A stretch of DNA of 64,000 bases from Motilimonas pumila. GTDB taxonomy: Bacteria; Pseudomonadota; Gammaproteobacteria; Enterobacterales; CBDFNC01. Below, one piece after another: positions 16,196 through 26,219 of this stretch. The translations under genes and the position numbers were made by a program. The notes under the pieces were generated by a model. It was given only the letters and a program-made list of their open reading frames with translations, had not been told where the DNA came from and did no database searches. The DNA is taken from positions 124,001 through 188,000 of the forward strand of contig NZ_QZCH01000002.1 in the NCBI RefSeq assembly GCF_003596335.1. The letters are read 5' to 3'. Positions within the stretch are counted from its first letter, which is position 1. Each line of letters opens with the position of its first letter.

Positions 16196-18136
16196 ATGAG
16201 TTTGAAAAAAATCTTAACCCTAGGGTTTGGCGTGATTTTAGCGCTGATCCTGGTCATTTCTGTGGTGGCGTCGCTGCGATTCTTTCAATCGAGCGATGGT
16301 TTTAATACCTATCGTTCGCTGGCGTTGACCAGCGTTTCAACCGGTCGTATTCAAGCCAACATTCTCGAGGCGAGATTAGCCGCGCTGAAATACCTGAAAA
16401 GTCATGACCCCGCCCATAGCAAAGCCCTAGATAGCCGAATTAACACCGCGCAAAAGTTGATTCAAGGGGTATTAGACTCGCACCTTGACGATGTGCATAA
16501 GTCCGATTTTACAGCTATCCAACAACAGCTGGATCAATATGAGAAGGGCTTTAGTCAGGTAGTTAGCTTGATCAGTCAACGTAACCAATTGGTGCAGCAA
16601 CAGTTAGATCCTTCTGGCTTAGCGATGCGCAAAGCGGTGACTGGGATGATGCAGCAAGCCGCTATCGAAAATGATTTGAACGTAGCGGTTAGCGCTGGCA
16701 CGTTACAACAGCATTTATTACTCGCGCGGTTGTACGCGTCTAAATTTCTTACCAGTAATGAACAAGTAGACGCAGAGCGGGCCAAGAAAGAGTTTGATGC
16801 GGCGGCGCAATTGGCCAGTAAGCTGCAAACACAGTTAAGGTCTAGCAGTCAGCAAGGTTACATGAAAACCTTTAACGACTCTTTAAACACCTATCGCCGA
16901 ACCTTTGTTCAAGTGGTTAACACAATTAATGAGCGCAATGCCACCATTGCTGGGACGTTAGATGTGATGGGCGCATCCGCGGCTAAAACCATTGAAGAAA
17001 TCAAGCTTGATACCAAGAAAGAGCAAGACACAGTTGGGCCTGAAATGGTGCAGCGGTTTGAAAATGCACAGCTATTGTTGATTGTGCTGTCTATTCTGGT
17101 GGTGATTATCGCGCTCGCGGTAGCAGTCATGATATATCGCAGCGTGCTCAAAGTGGTTGGCGGCGAGCCAAGCGACATTCAGCACATTGTGGCAGCGGTG
17201 GCGTCGGGCGACTTATCGACCCGAATAGCCACTTCTGGGAAAGAAACGGGGATATACGCCAACATCTTGCAAATGCGCCAAGAGCTGCGACGAATCATCG
17301 AAGGGTTTCACGATATTTCAGACAACGTTTCTTCTGCATCCGTTGCCTTGACGGGCGTAATGTCAGAAACCGAGGATAACTCGCAACAAGAGCTTAGCCA
17401 GGTAGAGCAAATTGCGACCGCGATTACTGAGCTTTCTAGCACCGCGTCTGAAGTGAGCCAAAATGCGGCCAACGCGGAAACTGCCGCAGGAGATGCAACC
17501 CGCAATGTTGAAGAAGGCGGGGGAATTTTAGATTCTTCCGATGAGGTGTCACGTAAGGTAGAAGGCTCTATTGAAGAAACATCTCGCATAGTGAATCAGC
17601 TGCAAGAATACTCAGTAGAGATTGGCTCCGTGGTTGAAGTGATTAACTCTATTTCTGAACAAACCAATTTGCTGGCGTTGAATGCGGCAATTGAGGCTGC
17701 GCGTGCAGGTGAGCAAGGCCGTGGTTTTGCGGTTGTGGCAGACGAGGTGCGCTCACTGGCGGCGAAAACGCAACAATCAACCATCGACATTCAAGAAATT
17801 ATCTCGCGATTACAATCTCAAGCTAAAGACGCCAATCAGTTTATGCAGTCTAACCTTGAGTTGGCTGAAGGCTCCCGTCATTACAGCGAGCAATTACGGG
17901 CCGCATTTGCCGCCATTACGGACTCGGTCACTCTGATTTCAGACATGAACACTCAAGTGGCGACAGCCTCTGAGGAGCAGTCTGGGGTGACGCAAGATAT
18001 CTCACAAAACGCTTCTCATGCGTTCGACTTGGTCAATAAGAACGTTTCGGGTATTGAAGAAAGCAAGCGGGCCAGCGAAGAATTGTCAGAGTTAGCACAA
18101 GAGCAGAAGCAACTGCTGAGCTTCTTCAAGCTTTAA
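16196..18136 (+). CDS. Methyl-accepting chemotaxis protein
   Basis: 646-residue transmembrane chemoreceptor. TM1 spans about residues 7-29 ([20 protein letters not shown]). A helical periplasmic sensor domain of about 250 residues follows, then TM2 ([20 protein letters not shown]), HAMP, and the cytoplasmic hairpin with the conserved tip [20 protein letters not shown] and [14 protein letters not shown]. It should pass ligand signals to CheW/CheA. The ATG at 16196 is chosen over GTG 16190 because AAGGTG lies correctly for it. No chemotaxis partners nearby; ligand unknown. No C-terminal NWETF-like CheR tether. Confidence 0.93.
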   Translation: MSLKKILTLGFGVILALILVISVVASLRFFQSSDGFNTYRSLALTSVSTGRIQANILEARLAALKYLKSHDPAHSKALDSRINTAQKLIQGVLDSHLDDVHKSDFTAIQQQLDQYEKGFSQVVSLISQRNQLVQQQLDPSGLAMRKAVTGMMQQAAIENDLNVAVSAGTLQQHLLLARLYASKFLTSNEQVDAERAKKEFDAAAQLASKLQTQLRSSSQQGYMKTFNDSLNTYRRTFVQVVNTINERNATIAGTLDVMGASAAKTIEEIKLDTKKEQDTVGPEMVQRFENAQLLLIVLSILVVIIALAVAVMIYRSVLKVVGGEPSDIQHIVAAVASGDLSTRIATSGKETGIYANILQMRQELRRIIEGFHDISDNVSSASVALTGVMSETEDNSQQELSQVEQIATAITELSSTASEVSQNAANAETAAGDATRNVEEGGGILDSSDEVSRKVEGSIEETSRIVNQLQEYSVEIGSVVEVINSISEQTNLLALNAAIEAARAGEQGRGFAVVADEVRSLAAKTQQSTIDIQEIISRLQSQAKDANQFMQSNLELAEGSRHYSEQLRAAFAAITDSVTLISDMNTQVATASEEQSGVTQDISQNASHAFDLVNKNVSGIEESKRASEELSELAQEQKQLLSFFKL

Positions 18137-18154
18137 CCTTCATATTGAACTCAC

Positions 18155-18184
18155 GGATGTCACTTGTTACATGCAGTGACATCC
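18155..18184 (+). terminator. Probable terminator of the chemoreceptor gene
   Basis: GGATGTCACT (18155-18164) pairs perfectly with AGTGACATCC (18175-18184) around a ten-base loop. Only TTAT follows, so it is a weak intrinsic terminator or a processed 3' structure. Confidence 0.6.
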
Positions 18185-18424
18185 TTATCCCGCTCGTCAG
18201 CGGCCGCAGATGGGCTTCCTTCTTACTCTCTTTTATTGTTATTTCAGGCGCATATGAGCAGGCTGATTTGGGTTGATTTCAGATTTTGCCATTTAGGGCA
18301 TTTTTATAAGTGATGTAGCGCACGTTTTTAGTCCGCTTGAATGAGTTTGTAACTCCTTGTTTCAGTTTCTTTTATTAGATTTTATTGCCAACTTCTGTAA
18401 CGCGCTTGTTGGCCGTGTTGCCGC

Positions 18425-18435
18425 TGTAAGAGATC
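18425..18435 (+). promoter_or_regulatory. Possible UvrY/GacA half-site upstream of csrB
   Basis: TGTAAGAGATC equals the left half of the palindromic UvrY/GacA recognition sequence (TGTAAGAGATCTCTTACA type). It lies about 200 bp upstream of the CsrB-like RNA, similar to the spacing known for csrB genes. The right half is degenerate (CGCCA), so binding is only suggested. Confidence 0.45.
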
Positions 18436-18629
18436 CGCCATTCGAGCTGTAATTTTGCGCCTAAAATGGTTTTAGATATTTCGGTTTTTACATCAGAATA
18501 TCGCAAAGGTATTTTTTTAAGTTATTGTAATAATTGATTTTTGCTATTTGATTGACCGAAATGTGACAACTCGTCGTAAATTTTTTTGTTTTTAGTGGGC
18601 ATTTTTATAAAGGTTTTCCCTTATATTTA

Positions 18630-18919
18630 ATCCTGCAGGAAGCGAAAAGATGTTTAACAGGATGTTGAACATTGATGTCAGACAGGAAGTTTGGCAATTA
18701 AGGAAGATGAAAGGACAAGCTATAGGAATAGCTAAGGGACACCTCCAGGACGGAGATAGAAAACAAATCAGGAAGGTTTGTTAGGTTAAGGAAAACCAAA
18801 GAAGTGCAACCTAGGGATAAGGTAGCCATTATAGTCACAGTGCAGGGAGCACCATACATCACGGATATGATGTCATGACTATCGAGGGACGGTGCATATG
18901 CATCGTCCCTTTTCTTTTT
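18630..18919 (+). ncRNA. csrB: CsrB-family regulatory RNA
   Basis: About 285 nt carry fifteen GGA triplets, many as AGGA, CAGGA or AGGGA (for example 18638, 18685, 18713, 18725, 18748, 18815, 18846), far more than expected by chance, with no ORF. The region ends in a near-perfect terminator: GGGACGGTGCAT (18886-18897) pairs with ATGCATCGTCCC (18898-18909), followed by TTTTCTTTTT. This is the hallmark of CsrB/CsrC RNAs, which sequester CsrA through repeated GGA loops and so control carbon metabolism, motility and biofilm. The 5' end is uncertain; TATATT at 18622 is a plausible -10. Confidence 0.87.
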
Positions 18920-18946
18920 GGGCTGCCTTGCGACAGCCTGCCAGAC

Positions 18947-19387
18947 TTAGTCTTTGTTATAAATCTCTGCCGTCATGCTGGCATACGCCGACTCAAAGGC
19001 ACCTTGTTGAAATTTCTTCAGGCCTGTTACCGCAAAGTCTATGCTCACCGGGTTGCGTTTGGTTTGCTCTTTGATTTCATTGCTGGTGATAAACTCAACC
19101 GGCACAGTATCAATCAATTGCAGCGCGGCTTCTATTTTAAAACCAATGGCGCCGCCGGCGAATTTGCCTTTTTGTGGGCGCGACTTAATGATTAGCTTTT
19201 CAATTTTGTAATCTTCAACCAGTTTGGCAACGTCAAATTGAAACTTTTGGATTTGCGCTTGTTCGGTGTCGTCGCGCAGAATGAACTTGCGCACGCGGCA
19301 TTCTGGGATCTCAAACAACCCCTGATCCAGTGACAACAGTGCGATAACCGCTTCGCTACCTTGTATTTCTATACCACATGCTTTCAT
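18947..19387 (-). CDS. DUF3010 family protein
   Basis: The 146-residue product starts MKACGIEIQGSEA. The ATG at 19387 with AGGAA in front is preferred to the longer open frame beginning at 19435. It matches the small conserved DUF3010 family of gammaproteobacteria, whose fold resembles RNase H-like/Holliday-resolvase proteins (GIEIQGSEAVIALL; KLIIKSRPQKGKFAGGA). Function unknown. Convergent with csrB. No signal peptide or membrane segment, so cytoplasmic. Confidence 0.8.
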   Translation of the reverse strand: MKACGIEIQGSEAVIALLSLDQGLFEIPECRVRKFILRDDTEQAQIQKFQFDVAKLVEDYKIEKLIIKSRPQKGKFAGGAIGFKIEAALQLIDTVPVEFITSNEIKEQTKRNPVSIDFAVTGLKKFQQGAFESAYASMTAEIYNKD

Positions 19388-19560
19388 GCTTGTTCCTAAT
19401 GCTAATGAATCCAACATATTTGCTTGGCAAGCCAAGCGATAAAGGTCGTTATTATAGGTTCACAAGTCCGCTTCGGCTAGCTTAGCGTCGATGATGAGTA
19501 AAATAACTGTGGCTTGAAGTGGTTGCAGTAAGGCCTGAGCGTTATTCGTGATACTTTGGC

Positions 19561-20577
19561 TTAACTTTGCTGCTCTTGATATTGACGTGGTGTAAGGCCA
19601 TGCATGCGCTTAAAGGCTTTGCTGAAGCTTTGTTGATTGGTAAAACCCAGCTGGCGAGCAATGTCAGCTTCAGACAGCTTTTGAGAAAGTAATTTTAATG
19701 CCTGGTCGGACAACAATTGCAATTGCACTAAATCTGAAAAGCTGACGTTTTCAAGCTGCAGTTGGCGCTGCAGCTTTTGTTCGGAAAGGCCCAGTATTTT
19801 AGCAGCTTGGCTTAGACTTGGGTAAGCAAAGCAGCGGCAATAGTTGATCAATTCATAAACACAACGAATAAAATCTTCCGGCGCAGGCATATCAATAAAG
19901 CTGAGTAAGTCATTTTGATCAACCAAGACTTTGGGTCGTACCTGTAATGAAGCCGGCGGCAGTTTAGAAATATCACTCACGGGGAACCACACTTGCGCAC
20001 TTTCACTATGCCAGTGAACTTCACAACCAAACAAAGCAGCCATTTCTCCTTGAGCGCCAATTTGGCTTCCGGGTAGCTGAATAAGAGTCGGGCAGTAGTG
20101 TGCGCCATGATACAAACGCAAAATATGCACATACAACCAACAAGCGAATACGCCGTCTTGCAAGCGCATCTTATCGGCAATGAAAGGAGAGTGGTAGCGC
20201 CACTTTAACAATTTGCCACTGACTCTGCCGCCAATGGTAACGCCGGACTGAAAATTTGCGAATAAATTATTAAACCGCAGCATGGCGGTAAATAAGTTCT
20301 TTGATGAGGCTACCAAGCTCTCGAAGCTGGAAAAGTGTTGCAAGTGTATTTTAGCGCCAGCTTTAGCCACAAACATTTCATCCCCTGTGAGCCGCTCAAT
20401 TTGGCTGGCGTAGCGTGTCATTTCAGACAAAGGCATCAATCTCATTGGCTCTTGTGCGAGGGCCTTGGGAATATCGAGCTGACCACTGATATTACCGTAA
20501 CAGTCATCCACCGCGCGCAGCAGCAAGTTAAACAGCCCCATACGAGCAAATGCAGTATTCCCTGTTATGGCTTTCAT
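19561..20577 (-). CDS. AraC-family transcriptional regulator
   Basis: The 338-residue product has an N-terminal ligand domain of the arabinose-binding/OruR type (about residues 20-210) and a C-terminal AraC double HTH (about residues 240-335), including the signature SEADIARQLGFTNQQSFSKAFKRMHGL split over its second HTH and ending TPRQYQEQ. It resembles ornithine/urease/virulence AraC regulators with this layout. Inducer and target are unknown: both flanks have unrelated genes (DUF3010 and a divergent lipoprotein gene). Start ATG at 20577, with AAGGAG in front. Confidence 0.9.
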   Translation of the reverse strand: MKAITGNTAFARMGLFNLLLRAVDDCYGNISGQLDIPKALAQEPMRLMPLSEMTRYASQIERLTGDEMFVAKAGAKIHLQHFSSFESLVASSKNLFTAMLRFNNLFANFQSGVTIGGRVSGKLLKWRYHSPFIADKMRLQDGVFACWLYVHILRLYHGAHYCPTLIQLPGSQIGAQGEMAALFGCEVHWHSESAQVWFPVSDISKLPPASLQVRPKVLVDQNDLLSFIDMPAPEDFIRCVYELINYCRCFAYPSLSQAAKILGLSEQKLQRQLQLENVSFSDLVQLQLLSDQALKLLSQKLSEADIARQLGFTNQQSFSKAFKRMHGLTPRQYQEQQS

Positions 20578-20801
20578 CTTGTGCTCCTTACTGCAAGGTT
20601 TTGGTTTCTTTTGTTAGTGACACTGCCTGCATCAAGTTATTGTCATTGACGTTTGGACATAAGATATCAAAAAGGCTGGCAGTGCGACTTCTGCGTTCCA
20701 TTTGGTGTCTCTGTATCCCCGATTTCTTTACTTTTAATACCAGTTTGAACATCCAGTTTAAGCCAAAAAAACTGTGTTAACCAATTGAAAAGGTGAAGAA
20801 A

Positions 20802-21218
20802 ATGAAATTTACTCAGCCATTAGTTAGTTCGCTTATTATTCTTTCTCTGGGTGTAACAGGTTGCACCAGTGTTCCGTCTGATTATAGCCGCTTATTGGAA
20901 GCTGAAAGTTACCAACCATACTCTGAAATGGCGCAGCAAGATGTGCTAAACCGTTTTGGTGAGCCTACGCGGGTGGTGCTATTACCCGAAGGGGGTGAAC
21001 ATTTCTTTTATGGAATCAGTCAGCAACAAGCAACACATTGGAGTAATTACATTCCTGTAAAAGCTTTCTTGTTTGGTTTTGACACCGTTGAAACTCATGT
21101 CGTTGCAGAGTTTGTATTTGATAAGTCGGGCATGCTCGTCAGTACCGAGGTAAATGAAACCCAAATTGAAAATGATTATGGCATCGGTAATCGCCGTTTT
21201 TATCCTAGCAATTGGTAG
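20802..21218 (+). CDS. Small lipoprotein, BamE/SmpA-like
   Basis: The 138-residue product starts MKFTQPLV; ATG 20802 is chosen because AAAGGTG fits it better than GTG 20793. A lipoprotein signal ends in VTGC-TS, so Cys is lipidated; Ser at +3 suggests the outer membrane. The core (QQDVLNRFGEPTRVVLLPEGGEHFFYG) looks like the SmpA/OmlA/BamE fold, in which a short helix is followed by a G-x-P turn and strands. Not the canonical BamE (wrong context and length). Divergent from the AraC gene, so it may be its target. Confidence 0.72.
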   Translation: MKFTQPLVSSLIILSLGVTGCTSVPSDYSRLLEAESYQPYSEMAQQDVLNRFGEPTRVVLLPEGGEHFFYGISQQQATHWSNYIPVKAFLFGFDTVETHVVAEFVFDKSGMLVSTEVNETQIENDYGIGNRRFYPSNW

Positions 21219-21309
21219 TCAAAGGACCAGTAACACGCTGAATAATAATGTGCAGAGAGGCGCAGTTCAAAGCGAAAATGCGTGAATGGAATAAAAATTA
21301 AAAAACTTG

Positions 21310-21338
21310 TTGCAAATGATAATGAATATCATTAATAT
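21310..21338 (+). promoter_or_regulatory. ryhB promoter with Fur box
   Basis: A -35 TTGCAA (21310-21315), 17-bp spacer and -10 TAATAT (21333-21338) form a good sigma-70 promoter. The 19-bp AATGATAATGAATATCATT (21315-21333) within it closely matches the Fur box made of NATNAT repeats. Fur with iron would cover both promoter elements, giving iron repression of the RNA that follows. Confidence 0.85.
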
Positions 21339-21344
21339 CTATCT

Positions 21345-21451
21345 CGTTGTCCAAACACGAAGAAAAACAGCTTGTTAGTTTTTCTTTTCATGGCACGACA
21401 TTGCTCACATTGCTTCCAGTTTACCGGCTATTTTTATAGCCGGTTTTTTTT
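21345..21451 (+). ncRNA. ryhB: RyhB small RNA
   Basis: The stretch from 21393 contains the RyhB core, CACGACATTGCTCACATTGC followed by TTCCAGT, which I recognise as the invariant target-pairing segment of enterobacterial and vibrio RyhB. It ends in an intrinsic terminator: ACCGGCTA (21423-21430), six-base loop, TAGCCGGT (21437-21444) and a T-run for Hfq. With the Fur-controlled promoter just upstream, this is the iron-sparing RNA that represses nonessential iron proteins when iron is low. The 5' end is estimated from the -10 spacing. It lies about 380 bp upstream of polA. Confidence 0.93.
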
Positions 21452-21830
21452 GCCTTTTTTTTAAAGTCGACTAAACTGCTTGTTACCTTTTAAAATCGAG
21501 GTAGCTGAGAGGCAGATATATTCCCTAGAATAATTCACTGCAATAGGCTCATTCTGCGTCACAAGTGCGCATGCATAAATACTTTTCCACAGCAACATTT
21601 TTCACTGCGTTAACATAGATTTTATGTTGACGGATTTATTGTTTATATAAAACAGTTAGTTATAGAAGTGTTTTGGTATTTTATTAATCGTTATGATAAA
21701 TGTGAGAATATTGTAAACAGAGATATCCACAAGCTTTGTAGGGTGTCGCGCTAAAAACTCAACCCAAAGCATAGAGCCGAAGGCGCGGTTATGGCATGCT
21801 AGCAGCAATATTTCATTGATAGTGCTTGTT
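21452..21830. other. polA upstream region with DnaA-box-like sites
   Basis: No gene seen. AT-rich sequence (21630-21720) is flanked by two 8-of-9 matches to the DnaA box TTATCCACA: TTTTCCACA near 21582-21590 and ATATCCACA near 21724-21732. They may be chance or a regulatory element for polA. No strong ribosome site precedes the polA start. Confidence 0.35.
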
Positions 21831-24587
21831 ATGGCTCAAATTCCAGAAAATCCTTTTGTTCTTGTTGATGGTTCTTCTTATTTATATCGGGCATTTTATG
21901 CTCCACCACACCTGACCAATTCTGCCGGTGAGCCAACAGGTGCGGTGTACGGCGTGATTAATATGTTGCGCAGTCTGATCAATCAGTTTAGCCCGAGTCA
22001 CATTGCTGTGGTGTTTGACGCCAAAGGTAAGACCTTTCGTGATGATATGTTCCCTGAATACAAAGCGCAGCGGCCTTCTATGCCGGATGATTTACGCTCT
22101 CAGGTCGCACCTTTATATGAAATAATTGAAGCGCTGGGTTTGCCTATTATCGTGCATGAAGGCGTAGAAGCTGACGACGTGATAGGTACGCTTGCGCGCC
22201 AAGCCAGTGCGCAAGGCATTGCCACCTTGATCAGTACTGGTGACAAAGACATGGCGCAGTTGGTGGACGAACACGTGACGTTAATCAATACCATGACAGA
22301 TACTGTGTTAGACCCCGCAGGCGTCACCGAAAAATTTGGCATTGGCCCAGAATTGATCATTGATTACCTTGCCCTCATGGGAGATAAGGTCGATAACATT
22401 CCTGGCGTTCCGGGCGTCGGTGAAAAAACCGCGATCGCCATGTTGCAAGGCATTGGCAGCATGGACGAAATCTATCAACGCTTAGATGATCTGGCCGGTT
22501 TAGGCTTTCGTGGCTCAAAATCGATGGCCAAGAAAATGACCGAGCACGAAGACAGCGCTCGCATGTCTTACACGTTGGCTACCATAAAAACCGACGTTGA
22601 GCTAAGCCAAGCATACCCCGATTTAAAAGCCGGCGACATTAACCGTGATAAGTTGGTTGAACTTTACGGCAAGATGGAATTTAAACGCTGGTTGGCAGAA
22701 GTGCTCGATAACCAAGCCGGTAGCAAAGGCGCGTCAGCGACTGCTGTAGCAGAGCCCGTGGCAAGCGCGATTGATACCTCAGCTTATGAAGTGATCTTAG
22801 AGCAACCTCAATTAGATGCATGGCTCGACAAGCTGCGTCAAGCCGAACTGTTCTCATTTGATACTGAAACCACCAGTGTCAATTACATGCAAGCTGAATT
22901 AGTGGGTTTCTCGTTTGCAATTGCCCCTGGTGAAGCGGCTTATTTACCCGTAGCTCATGACTACCCGGGCGCACCAGAGCAACTGGCACTTGACGATGTC
23001 TTGGCACAACTTAAACCGCTCCTAGAAGATGAGTCGCAAGCCAAGGTGCTGCAAAATGTGAAATATGACGCCAGCGTATTAGCCCGCTATGACGTGCAGA
23101 TAGCTGGCGTGACTCACGACACCATGCTTGAAAGTTACGTCTTTAACAGCGTCTCTAATCGTCACGATATGGACTCTCTTGCGCTCAAATACTTAGGCCA
23201 CAAAGCTATCAGCTTTGAAGACGTGGCAGGTAAGGGAGCAAAACAGCTGACCTTTAACCAGGTGCCACTGGAAACCGCAGCACCGTACGCAGCTGAAGAC
23301 GCGGATGTGACCTTACAATTGCACCAAACCTTGTGGCCTAAATTGACCGAACAAAGCCGCTTAAAAGAGCTGTTTGATACGGTTGAAATGCCGCTGGCTA
23401 AGGTGCTTTCTGAGATTGAGCGCACCGGGGTGTTGATTGACAGTGATTTGCTTAAACAGCAAAGCCACAGCCTTGGTGAAGCCATTATTGAGCTTGAGAA
23501 AAAAGCTCATGATATTGCTGAGCAGCCGTTTAACCTTGGTTCACCCAAGCAGCTGCAAGAAATTCTGTTTGAGAAAATGAAGCTACCTGTGGTGAAGAAA
23601 ACGCCGAAGGGGGCACCTTCTACCGCGGAAGAAGTGTTGCAAGAACTCGCCCTTGATTACCCATTGCCTGCGGTGATTTTGGAGTACCGCAGCTTAAGTA
23701 AATTGAAGTCGACGTATACAGACAAGCTGCCAAAAATGGTCGATGCTAATACGGGACGAGTACATACCTCATATCATCAGGCTGTTACCGCGACAGGACG
23801 CTTGTCGTCGAGCGATCCTAACTTACAGAACATTCCAATTCGTAACGAACAAGGCCGTAAAATTCGAGAAGCCTTTATTGCCCCAGCGGGCAGTAAAGTA
23901 GTGGCGATAGATTACAGCCAAATCGAGTTAAGAATTATGGCGCACTTGTCTCAAGACAAAGGCTTGCTAGAGGCATTTTCTGCCGGTAAAGACATTCACC
24001 AAGCCACGGCCGCAGAAGTATTTGAAGTGCCATTAGAGGCTGTTACGTCAGAGCAGCGTCGCCGCGCTAAAGCGATTAACTTCGGTTTGATTTACGGCAT
24101 GAGTGCGTTTGGTTTAGCCAAGCAACTAGGCATTGGCCGCGCTGAGGCGCAGCAATACATGGACTTGTATTTTGAGCGCTACCCAGGCGTACTTACTTAC
24201 ATGGAAACCACCCGTGCCAATGCGTTAGAAGACGGTTTTGTAGAAACCTTATTAGGCCGCCGTTTACATTTACCGGATATTAAAGCCCGTAATGCCATGC
24301 GTAAAAAAGCCGCTGAGCGCGCCGCCATTAACGCGCCAATGCAAGGCACAGCGGCCGATATTATCAAACTGGCAATGATCAACGTGGCTGACTGGATTGC
24401 GCAACAAGAAGCCGGCAGTATCCGCATGATCATGCAAGTACACGATGAATTAGTATTTGAAATTGCAGAAGATAAGCTAGAAAGCTATGTGCCTCAGCTG
24501 CAGCAATTGATGGAGCAAGCGATGACGTTGGACGTTCCTTTGATTGCCGAAGCGGGTACGGGAGATAACTGGAATCAGGCTCATTAG
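21831..24587 (+). CDS. polA: DNA polymerase I
   Basis: 918 aa from ATG 21831 (MAQIPENPF); the frame is open 5 codons further up without a better start. Three domains are in order: 5'-3' exonuclease ([34 protein letters not shown]), 3'-5' proofreading exonuclease with its acidic residues intact (FSFDTETTS), and family A polymerase with motif A ([18 protein letters not shown]), motif B ([16 protein letters not shown]) and motif C ([10 protein letters not shown]). It fills gaps in repair and replaces Okazaki primers. Flanked by ryhB and a Spot 42-like RNA, an arrangement like that of vibrios. Confidence 0.98.
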   Translation: MAQIPENPFVLVDGSSYLYRAFYAPPHLTNSAGEPTGAVYGVINMLRSLINQFSPSHIAVVFDAKGKTFRDDMFPEYKAQRPSMPDDLRSQVAPLYEIIEALGLPIIVHEGVEADDVIGTLARQASAQGIATLISTGDKDMAQLVDEHVTLINTMTDTVLDPAGVTEKFGIGPELIIDYLALMGDKVDNIPGVPGVGEKTAIAMLQGIGSMDEIYQRLDDLAGLGFRGSKSMAKKMTEHEDSARMSYTLATIKTDVELSQAYPDLKAGDINRDKLVELYGKMEFKRWLAEVLDNQAGSKGASATAVAEPVASAIDTSAYEVILEQPQLDAWLDKLRQAELFSFDTETTSVNYMQAELVGFSFAIAPGEAAYLPVAHDYPGAPEQLALDDVLAQLKPLLEDESQAKVLQNVKYDASVLARYDVQIAGVTHDTMLESYVFNSVSNRHDMDSLALKYLGHKAISFEDVAGKGAKQLTFNQVPLETAAPYAAEDADVTLQLHQTLWPKLTEQSRLKELFDTVEMPLAKVLSEIERTGVLIDSDLLKQQSHSLGEAIIELEKKAHDIAEQPFNLGSPKQLQEILFEKMKLPVVKKTPKGAPSTAEEVLQELALDYPLPAVILEYRSLSKLKSTYTDKLPKMVDANTGRVHTSYHQAVTATGRLSSSDPNLQNIPIRNEQGRKIREAFIAPAGSKVVAIDYSQIELRIMAHLSQDKGLLEAFSAGKDIHQATAAEVFEVPLEAVTSEQRRRAKAINFGLIYGMSAFGLAKQLGIGRAEAQQYMDLYFERYPGVLTYMETTRANALEDGFVETLLGRRLHLPDIKARNAMRKKAAERAAINAPMQGTAADIIKLAMINVADWIAQQEAGSIRMIMQVHDELVFEIAEDKLESYVPQLQQLMEQAMTLDVPLIAEAGTGDNWNQAH

Positions 24588-24673
24588 CCTGATTTTATTA
24601 ATTTAGATCAAGAAGCAAGGGATTAAATCCGAATCTGCTTTCAAGGCCACAGGCCATTGGTTATATTGGCCAG

Positions 24674-24773
24674 GTAGGGTTTGAAGGCCAATGTCTACTT
24701 TGGTTGGCCTTAATCACATTGAATAAAACTTTTATTACCGCCCGAGCTTCTTGTGAGCTCGGGCGTTTTTTTT
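24674..24773 (+). ncRNA. spf: Spot 42-like small RNA
   Basis: It starts GTAGGGT seven bases after a -10 TATATT (24662-24667) and ends in a strong terminator: CGCCCGAGC (24739-24747), GCTCGGGCG (24757-24765) and eight Ts. About 100 nt long, directly downstream of polA, where spf sits in enterics and vibrios. The first helix is AAGGCCAA..TTGGCCTT; the sequence differs from E. coli Spot 42 but the helix and its place are kept. Spot 42 represses catabolic mRNAs and is itself repressed by CRP-cAMP. The call rests on synteny, 5' heptamer and architecture rather than long identity. Confidence 0.68.
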
Positions 24774-24922
24774 AACTTAATTTTCAGTTGGTTAATACTA
24801 TATAGTGATGGCTTTTTGATAAAAAGCGATTGGCTAATTAGAACTAATGGTTTAATCGAATTTAAATTGACTTAATGGTCAGTAAGGGTGTATTTCTAGT
24901 GTCGTCCAATCAAGGAGGATAT

Positions 24923-25567
24923 ATGAAAAAAACCGTTTTATTAGCTTCACTTTTATTTACAGGTCAATTGCTTGCTTCAGAGTCACCGACTCAATTTGAG
25001 TCTTTTGAAGAGTTACAGCAGTGGCAATCCACGCAAGAAAGTAACAATGTTTTCCAAGAGTTGAGTGCTGAGCAAAAAGCCATCATTCATGCTCAAAAGG
25101 GAGCGTCAGCGGTGATTTGTAAAACGACAGCAGTGCCTGACGGTTTTGTCGTGATATCGACCCAGGAGACCATTTTCTCAAATGACTGTGCAGTTGGTAT
25201 TAATAATGCCCAACGTATCGTCAAGTTAGCACCGCAAAATGAACTACAAGCAACAGGTGAAAGTAAACTTACGCGCCACAATACGCCAGCTCAAGTTCAG
25301 TCACCTTTAGTGCGTGTAAGCTCCAGTTCGATCGTGTGTATCAATTCAAGAATTCCAAGTGGCTACGTGATTATTGGTAAAACGCGCTCTCTTGCTTGTG
25401 GTTCTTCATGGAATTCAAACTCGAACTCTTATCGCCTTACTTACGCTCGACATGGCACACATCAAGTGTGTTCATACTCTCCTGTCCCATACCCTTATTA
25501 TCGTAATGGATACTATCGCAGCAGCGTGAGCTGTGAAGGTCAATCGATGCAAATTAGAAGAAGATAA
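24923..25567 (+). CDS. Secreted protein with a duplicated cysteine motif
   Basis: The 214-residue product starts at ATG 24923, preceded by an excellent AAGGAGG; the frame remains open 16 codons upstream but this start gives a clean signal peptide (MKKTVLLASLLFTGQLLAS). Two internal repeats follow a C-x-T/S-x-x-x-P-x-G-F/Y-V-x-I plan, ICKTTAVPDGFVVIS..NDC and VCINSRIPSGYVIIG..LAC, each probably closed by a disulfide. The C-terminus is rich in Tyr/Arg with two further Cys. No family recognised. Monocistronic, between spf and engB. Confidence 0.7.
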   Translation: MKKTVLLASLLFTGQLLASESPTQFESFEELQQWQSTQESNNVFQELSAEQKAIIHAQKGASAVICKTTAVPDGFVVISTQETIFSNDCAVGINNAQRIVKLAPQNELQATGESKLTRHNTPAQVQSPLVRVSSSSIVCINSRIPSGYVIIGKTRSLACGSSWNSNSNSYRLTYARHGTHQVCSYSPVPYPYYRNGYYRSSVSCEGQSMQIRRR

Positions 25568-25598
25568 GCGATTCTTCTAATTTGATTGAATAGATAAT

Positions 25599-26219
25599 TT
25601 ATGCGTTTTCTTCTACCGGCAGATACCAACTATCCAGTTTGGCTCTCAGTTGGTCTAAGCCAAAGCCTTTGGTAGACGAAAACGCTTCTACTGTTACGTC
25701 ACCTTCGAAGTTTTTCGCTTCTTTGCGCATTTTTAATACCGTGCTCTTACGCAATCCTTGCTTTAGTTTGTCGGCCTTGGTCAATAAACACAATACTGGC
25801 AGGCCACTGTCTACCGCCCAGAAGATCAAGTCTTGATCGAGCTCTTTAAAGGGGTGGCGAATATCCATCAGTACCACTAAACCTTTCAGTGATTTGCGTT
25901 TTTGCAAGTATTCACCCAAAGCGGCTTGCCATTTCTTTTTCATGTCTTCGGGTACTTTGGCATAGCCATAACCGGGCAAGTCGATAATGCGTTTTTGTTC
26001 AGCCAGTTCAAAGACATTGATCAGCTGAGTACGACCCGGCGTTTTACTGGTGCGCGCCAAGTGATTTTGTCTAGTCAGTGCGTTCAATGCACTGGATTTA
26101 CCTGCGTTTGAACGACCAGCAAACGCAACCTCAATACCTATGTCTTCTGGCATTTGCCGAATATCGGGCGCGCTGGTGATAAAATGAGCAAGGTTATAGT
26201 TCATGGTTGGCTTAGACAA
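25599..26219 (-). CDS. engB: Ribosome biogenesis GTP-binding protein EngB/YsxC
   Basis: The 206-residue TrmE-Era-EngA-EngB-Septin-like GTPase: G1 [10 protein letters not shown]2 TPGRTQ, G3 DLPGYG, G4 TKAD, and the family FSSTKGFG after it. It is needed for assembly of the 50S subunit. TTG at 26219 with GGAG eight bases upstream is likely the start; ATG at 26204 is an alternative that still keeps the whole domain. Divergent from the cytochrome c4 gene, as commonly seen near polA. Confidence 0.95.
   Translation of the reverse strand: MSKPTMNYNLAHFITSAPDIRQMPEDIGIEVAFAGRSNAGKSSALNALTRQNHLARTSKTPGRTQLINVFELAEQKRIIDLPGYGYAKVPEDMKKKWQAALGEYLQKRKSLKGLVVLMDIRHPFKELDQDLIFWAVDSGLPVLCLLTKADKLKQGLRKSTVLKMRKEAKNFEGDVTVEAFSSTKGFGLDQLRAKLDSWYLPVEENA

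Noticed and set aside
21636-21656. Palindrome GTTTATATAAAAC as a LexA box upstream of polA
   Set aside because: It has CTGT on only one side; the second half reads AACA rather than ACAG, and polA is not normally an SOS gene.
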